Below are positions 14,993 to 18,371 of a stretch of DNA of 18,371 nucleotides, piece by piece. This DNA is from JAJYBV01 sp021812265 (GTDB taxonomy: Bacteria; Chloroflexota; Ktedonobacteria; Ktedonobacterales; JACDGC01): NCBI GenBank assembly GCA_027459525.1, contig DAIDIC010000044.1, forward strand, positions 1 to 18,371. The letters run 5' to 3'. The notes under the pieces were generated by a model. It had not been told where the DNA came from and did no database searches. It saw nothing but the letters and a program-made list of their open reading frames with translations. The position numbers and the translations under genes were made by a program. Positions within the stretch are counted from its first letter, which is position 1; the number at the start of each line of letters is the position of its first letter.

Positions 14993-15601
14993 TCAGCTTA
15001 CAATATTAACATACGATACCACGTCGTTCCAACCTGAACCACAATAATTATTAATAAACGATGTCTCAGCGCCATACCCAAAATAGCAGTGACCACCATT
15101 GCCATTTATGTCTGTCGTGAGATATCCATTCGCACCCATATTGAAACTAGACGTCTGATCATTCCAAGATGTCCACGGCCAAGAAATCCAATAATCAGTT
15201 AAATTAACAGAACCAACTCCGACTAAACAAAGTTGCGCTCCACCATACCAAGCGTCTTGATATAAACTTACCCATGGTGTTGGCATTGCGTCTCCACAAG
15301 GATATTGGGATATAAGTGGATTAATATTTTTTCTAGTATATTTACTGTCATTACACCCCACTGTAGCAGGTAAAGAGCCATGCAAATAGACAATAAGATG
15401 TTTGCAGTTTTGCAAAACACCAGAAGTAGATTGAGCAAAATTACTGGATTGATTGCTATGGTTTACGCTTACAAGAGCAGAAAATTGAGAATGAATGCTA
15501 TTGTTAGATTGAGGTAATGAATTTGCTGTAAATCCTAAGATAAAAATCGTGAAACCCGTCACTGCAACTACTTGAAATGCTTTGAAAAATCCAAATTTCA
15601 A
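14993..15601 (-). CDS. Secreted beta/gamma-crystallin-like protein
   Basis: 202 residues from a TTG at 15601, preceded by GAGGG seven bases upstream; starting here gives a clean signal peptide (MKFGFFKAF, then a hydrophobic run to about residue 25). An in-frame TTG at 15634 would add 11 residues. After a Ser/Asn/Gln-rich linker, the C-terminal 90 residues read VSLYQDAWYGGAQLCLVG, SVNLTDYW, SWNDQTSSF, NGNGGHCYFGYG and GSGWNDVVSYVNI. These are the repeated Y-x-G-G and W-N-D-x-x-S-S motifs of beta/gamma-crystallin folds, where N/D-N/D-x-x-S/T-S binds calcium. Six or so cysteines may be disulphide-bonded outside the cell. Role unknown; related secreted proteins bind calcium or inhibit enzymes. 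Confidence 0.75.
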   Translation of the reverse strand: MKFGFFKAFQVVAVTGFTIFILGFTANSLPQSNNSIHSQFSALVSVNHSNQSSNFAQSTSGVLQNCKHLIVYLHGSLPATVGCNDSKYTRKNINPLISQYPCGDAMPTPWVSLYQDAWYGGAQLCLVGVGSVNLTDYWISWPWTSWNDQTSSFNMGANGYLTTDINGNGGHCYFGYGAETSFINNYCGSGWNDVVSYVNIVS

Positions 15602-15742
15602 AACTATACCCTCGTAAAACCTTTCTTGCGCCAAATTGACGCACTATAACTGCGATCATTTTCATCGCAATACAACATTCTTGTCCCAGCTTCAAAACTT
15701 GAAGGTATGTGAATTTTTTCGGGAACATTTCCATATGTTTGC

Positions 15743-15793
15743 TTATAGTAAGCAAAGGAGCTTCTTAAATATGCGCTCAAATTCCAATTCCAT
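15743..15793 (-). CDS. Possible 16-residue leader peptide
   Basis: A minus-strand frame from the ATG at 15793 reads MELEFERIFKKLLCLL then stop. GAGGGAATC stands directly before the ATG and the 15809-15837 promoter would start transcripts about ten bases earlier, so it is well placed to be translated first. It may be a leader of the crystallin-like gene, or chance; no attenuator hairpin is evident after it. Confidence 0.25.
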   Translation of the reverse strand: MELEFERIFKKLLCLL

Positions 15794-15808
15794 GATTCCC
15801 TCGACGCT

Positions 15809-15837
15809 ATTTTATATCATCACCAAAAATATGTCAA
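15809..15837 (-). promoter_or_regulatory. Strong sigma70-like promoter upstream of the crystallin-like gene
   Basis: On the minus strand a perfect TTGACA (15837-15832) is followed by exactly 17 bases and TAAAAT (15814-15809, five of six). It is the best promoter match in the window. It reads toward the crystallin-like gene, about 200 bases away, and lies directly next to the 120-bp repeat (15854-15973). Confidence 0.6.
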
Positions 15838-15853
15838 TACACAAACATACATC

Positions 15854-15973
15854 CATACATCTATTTCAATCCTTGACCTTACGTGAAAGAAAATACTACG
15901 ATCTTGAATGCCTTCAGAAAAATAAGGCGTATAAACATCACAGTTCTGTCTGTGCAACAATTGCTTAAAGGAT
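15854..15973. repeat. 120-bp perfect direct repeat, copy 1
   Basis: These 120 bases are identical to 18252-18371, the last 120 bases of the window. The left boundary is a real divergence (C at 15853 against A at 18251); the right boundary of the match is set only by the window end. No complete gene lies inside. Frames on both strands read through it, but none is convincingly coding. Confidence 0.93.
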
Positions 15974-15989
15974 CCGACACTCAATACGC

Positions 15990-16070
15990 TCACCCAGAAA
16001 CGCTGCTTTTCACCAATTGGGCAGCTTCCCGTTTCAATTCGGCGGTGATTATTCGTTGTTTGCTTGCCAT
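15990..16070 (-). pseudogene. Truncated IS3-family orfA (first 26 codons)
   Basis: The minus strand from the ATG at 16070, with AGAGAGGA just upstream, reads MASKQRIITAELKREAAQLV, then KSSVSG and a stop. This matches the start of IS3-family OrfA, the helix-turn-helix protein of the transposase pair, which normally continues for about 60-80 more residues, then OrfB. Neither remainder nor terminal inverted repeats can be found, so it is a stub left after deletion; the 120-bp repeat begins 16 bases beyond the stop. Confidence 0.5.
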
Positions 16071-16222
16071 TGTGATCCTCTCTTTGCGACACGTATATCA
16101 CGTGGCTCTTTCGGTTCTCCGTTTTTCGGGAGAATCCCATATCTCTGGCAAACGCGGACACAAGGACGCTATCATTGAATATAAATGAATAACGCAAGGT
16201 AACGCTGGCAAATTGAACTATA
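16071..16222. other. Non-coding stretch between the IS3 stub and the chemoreceptor
   Basis: It holds the region ahead of the orfA stub and the 3' flank of the chemoreceptor gene. CTCCG...CGGGAG-type inverted bases around 16116-16132 could be a terminator or part of an IS end. Nothing else is supported. With 15602-16070 it forms a 620-base interval without an intact gene. Confidence 0.4.
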
Positions 16223-17455
16223 TTATGCCGCCTTTTTCACTATCGATTTTGCTATTGATGTCGGCTTGCTTATATGAACGTCTTTGTCGATAATGAAACG
16301 CCTTGAAACATTGCTCAATTGTTCAGATAGATCTCGCAATGTTTGAAGCGATGTGACAATTTCTTCTATCTGTACACGCATTTCTTCCGATGAAAATGAC
16401 ACTGTTTTGGCAGCCGTGCTATTTGCTTCGCTTACTCTGGCAACATTAGAAATAACATCATTGATGTGCAGCGTATTTTCGTTTACGCCGGTCGCCTTTT
16501 TCTCAGATTCTTGAGCGTAACGCACACCGATTTCTACCTGACTCACGCCATTTTCCATTGATTCGATCGCTTTGCCAGTATCGAGTTGAGTTTCATGAAT
16601 CATTTTCTCAATCTCTTTTGTTGAACTTGCTGAACGTTCAGCCAATTTACGAACTTCATCGGCAACTACCGCAAATCCTCTGCCTTGTTCACCGGCGCGC
16701 GCAGCTTCAATCGCGGCATTTAACGCCAGCAAATTGGTTTGATCAGCAATATCATTAATAGTTGCGACGATCATGCCAATCTGATTTGATCGCTCTCCTA
16801 ATGTATGTACATTTTTAGCTGATGAGTCGATCACCTGTCGAAGCAACTGCATTGAATTAAAACTATCTTGTGAGTTAGACTGCAAGATCTTGCTTTCACC
16901 AAAGAGCTGCTCTAATTCCATGGCAGCTTTAGCCAATTGGTTACTTTGATCCTGAGCGCCCTCAGCGACCTCCTGCATCGTTATAGCGATTTGTTGCGAT
17001 GCATTGCCCGTTTTTTCAGCAACAGTGGCTATTTGATTGGTGGATGACATAAGACGGGATTCAATTTCAATCATGGAGCTAATCACTTCTCGCAGGTTCA
17101 CGGTCATTTTTTGAAATGCTATAGAGAGTTTGCCTGACTCACTCTTATTGCCATATAGCCGAGCGAGATCATCAACTGATGAGAGATCTCCCGCTGCAAT
17201 TTGTTCGGCAATTCTTACCATAGCTATTAATGGCGCGCTCAAAGATTTGGCAATAAACCAGGTGACAACAATACCGGACAGAATCCCTGCAGCGCTAAGG
17301 AAAGCGAGGATGAGAGATAGGATTGTTGCACTGGAAGAACGCGCATAGTTGATGACATAGAATGCCATCAATGTGCCAATGAGCATCATCGCGAGGATGA
17401 ATCCCATACTGAGATACAGTTTCAATCGAACTGGCAAATCATGAAAGAATTTCAT
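16223..17455 (-). CDS. Methyl-accepting chemotaxis protein lacking a periplasmic sensor domain
   Basis: 410 residues from the ATG at 17455; AAAGGA ahead of this ATG selects it over an in-frame codon at 17500. Two membrane segments (about 14-36 and 44-67) are separated by a loop of fewer than ten residues, so there is no room for an external ligand domain. A HAMP domain follows (about 69-122), then a long coiled-coil signalling domain whose hairpin tip contains QTNLLALNAAIEAARAGEQG and GFAVVADEVRKLAERS, the site that contacts CheA and CheW. Glu/Gln-rich flanks would carry methylation sites. The receptor may sense membrane or cytoplasmic state, or depend on a partner. No che gene is near. The C-terminal end of a second receptor lies 44 bases upstream. 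Confidence 0.9.
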   Translation of the reverse strand: MKFFHDLPVRLKLYLSMGFILAMMLIGTLMAFYVINYARSSSATILSLILAFLSAAGILSGIVVTWFIAKSLSAPLIAMVRIAEQIAAGDLSSVDDLARLYGNKSESGKLSIAFQKMTVNLREVISSMIEIESRLMSSTNQIATVAEKTGNASQQIAITMQEVAEGAQDQSNQLAKAAMELEQLFGESKILQSNSQDSFNSMQLLRQVIDSSAKNVHTLGERSNQIGMIVATINDIADQTNLLALNAAIEAARAGEQGRGFAVVADEVRKLAERSASSTKEIEKMIHETQLDTGKAIESMENGVSQVEIGVRYAQESEKKATGVNENTLHINDVISNVARVSEANSTAAKTVSFSSEEMRVQIEEIVTSLQTLRDLSEQLSNVSRRFIIDKDVHISKPTSIAKSIVKKAA

Positions 17456-17499
17456 AATCAATCCTTTTGTTGTGTGAAATAATGGGCATTGCCCTTGCA

Positions 17500-17742
17500 T
17501 TACGCAAACTTACGGATTTTGCGTGGACTTTCAAGATACTTTACTGTATTGTCAATCATGACTCGATTGGCAGCAGCGTTCAGTTGAGCGGACAAATCTC
17601 GCAAATTTTGCAGCGAAGCGATCATCTCTTGAACCTGCGCCAACATTTGCTCAGCAGCAGCAGATACCTCTTCCGAAGAAGAACTGTTTTCTTCGCTTAC
17701 AGACGCCACGCTTGCAATCACATCATTGACTTGTTGAGTGCT
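17500..17742 (-). pseudogene. C-terminal remnant of a second chemoreceptor
   Basis: About 80 codons, open from 17742 (a TAA precedes) to the stop at 17500: STQQVNDVIASVASVSEEN, SAAAEQMLAQVQEM, SLQNLRDLSAQLN. This is the last coiled-coil leg of an MCP signalling domain and parallels the end of the intact neighbour (SLQTLRDLSEQLS, then a short basic tail). The 5' four fifths, including membrane segments and hairpin tip, are gone. The pair looks like a tandem duplication whose upstream member was truncated when unrelated sequence was joined at about 17743. Confidence 0.8.
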
Positions 17743-17927
17743 TTATATTATCAAGATTCGGTATAACTCCATGCGTAAGATTGATACTCGATGCGTGCAT
17801 TTGGATCGTTGACCAAACGCCAATACTGTCGAAAATAAGGAGAAGGATATCAAAAACATATCTTTCGTGATGATAACTCTAATCGGTCATTTTCAATGAT
17901 TCTGAATATTAGTTTTCCGCTGCGCCA
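17743..17927. other. Junction segment between the MCP and cofH remnants
   Basis: A minus-strand frame without a start (17849-17751) reads YFRQYWRLVNDPNARIEYQ then SYAWSYTES and stop. It has protein-like composition and may be the 3' end of yet another broken gene, but I do not recognise it. The rest carries nothing I can support. Confidence 0.35.
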
Positions 17928-18219
17928 TCACAAAACAACATCAACCTCTTCGACTGTCGCGCCTGCCCTGACTTCAGGGACGAGTTTGTCATGGCACATT
18001 GAAGTTTCCTCGTATATGAGGCTGAGCGGAACAAATTCAGTGAAGCCACCCGTCTCTTTTTGGATATTGCGCAGCATTTGGCATTGCTGCGCGTGCGGGC
18101 GTGGCGTCTCAACATGCCCATACATTATCGTCGTTGTTGGGTGAAAAACCATAAATATGGATATCAGGGTATTCGGCTTTACTGGCTCGAATGAGATTGG
18201 GATAGAGGTCGCCATTCAT
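17928..18219 (-). pseudogene. cofH: Internally deleted, frameshifted remnant of cofH (FO synthase subunit 2)
   Basis: Two minus-strand frames carry neighbouring pieces of one radical-SAM protein. From 18219 the first reads MNGDLYPNLIRASKAEYPDI, HIYGFSP and stops at 18109. The second, usable from about 18150, reads TTTIMYGHVETPRPHAQQ, then LRNIQKETGGFTEFVPL, and ends at 17928. In intact CofH the first piece (GDLYxxLIRAxKxxxPxIHIHAFSP) and the second (TTSTMMYGHVET...TGGFTEFVPL) are separated by roughly 60 residues, missing here at a junction inside the ACCCAACAACGACG stretch. Residues TGGFTEFVPL favour CofH over the related MqnE or MqnC. CofH helps make the deazaflavin of coenzyme F420. The N-terminal CX3CX2C cluster region is absent; the gene cannot be functional. 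Confidence 0.72.
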
Positions 18220-18251
18220 TTTGGCTTTTTCTTGAGTTGATGCCCAGAAAA

Positions 18252-18371
18252 CATACATCTATTTCAATCCTTGACCTTACGTGAAAGAAAATACTACGAT
18301 CTTGAATGCCTTCAGAAAAATAAGGCGTATAAACATCACAGTTCTGTCTGTGCAACAATTGCTTAAAGGAT
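18252..18371. repeat. 120-bp perfect direct repeat, copy 2, at the window end
   Basis: Identical to 15854-15973 in the same orientation, offset 2398 bases, and still matching at the last base. It directly follows the cofH remnant. The two copies bracket the chemoreceptor gene and the two pseudogenes. Confidence 0.93.

Noticed and set aside
15606..15815. Minus-strand frame upstream of the crystallin-like gene reading YGNVPEKIHIPSSFEAGTRM
   Set aside because: Protein-like composition but no start codon in frame; overlaps the leader of the next gene. Could be a gene remnant, but cannot be supported.
15862..15967. Plus-strand frame in the repeat reading FQSLTLRERKYYDLECLQKN, reminiscent of the IS30 transposase N-terminus
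   Set aside because: Only about eight residues resemble the family, the frame stops soon after, and the helix-turn-helix part does not match; too weak to annotate.
15883..16188. 101-codon plus-strand frame running from the 120-bp repeat to the chemoreceptor gene
   Set aside because: It is antisense to the IS3 orfA stub, has no ribosome binding site and resembles no family I know.

Overview
This is a mid-GC bacterial window with AT-rich intergenic DNA (most strikingly about 400-1150). Secreted proteins with a lipobox or N-terminal signal peptide, an XRE-TPR regulator, a large FtsX-type exporter whose ATPase carries an AbrB-like tail, a beta/gamma-crystallin-like secreted protein, a decayed F420-biosynthesis gene (cofH) and IS200/IS605 remnants together suggest a Chloroflexota-like Gram-positive-type organism. 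That placement is inference from gene content; nothing in the window proves it.

Layout. 1-330: 5' end of a tnpB gene (minus strand, running off the left edge) with hairpins in front of it. 330-1157: AT-rich and gene-poor, with two candidate promoters, a 9-bp inverted repeat and a perfect 44-bp palindrome. 1158-3340 (+): XRE-TPR regulator, then endonuclease III. 3372-4343 (-): fumarylacetoacetase-family hydrolase. 4374-5096: no credible gene; two right-end-like IS605 remnants and a strong hairpin pair. 5097-8051 (+): small cupin, then an OmpR-type response regulator and its histidine kinase. 7960-13947 (-): a tightly packed operon, in transcription order FtsX-type permease, ATPase with AbrB-like tail, second ATPase, imidazolonepropionase (hutI). 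14178-15601 (-): a lipoprotein and a secreted beta/gamma-crystallin-like protein. 15602-18371: decayed, rearranged DNA around one intact chemoreceptor: an IS3-type orfA stub, the C-terminal end of a second chemoreceptor, a frameshifted and internally deleted cofH, and a 120-bp perfect direct repeat whose second copy ends exactly at the window edge.

How the parts fit. The permease and its two ATPases form a MacB/LolCDE-like set working on something outside the membrane; the preceding two-component pair may sense an envelope signal, but nothing in the sequence links the two. The lipoprotein and crystallin-like protein are exported by ordinary signal peptides. Both window edges lie in mobile or repeated DNA, as expected for contig boundaries. 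I do not see a clearly new multi-gene system. The best leads are the 44-bp palindrome before the XRE-TPR gene, hutI inside an exporter operon, the orphan TnpB right end abutting the cupin gene, and the rearranged right arm.
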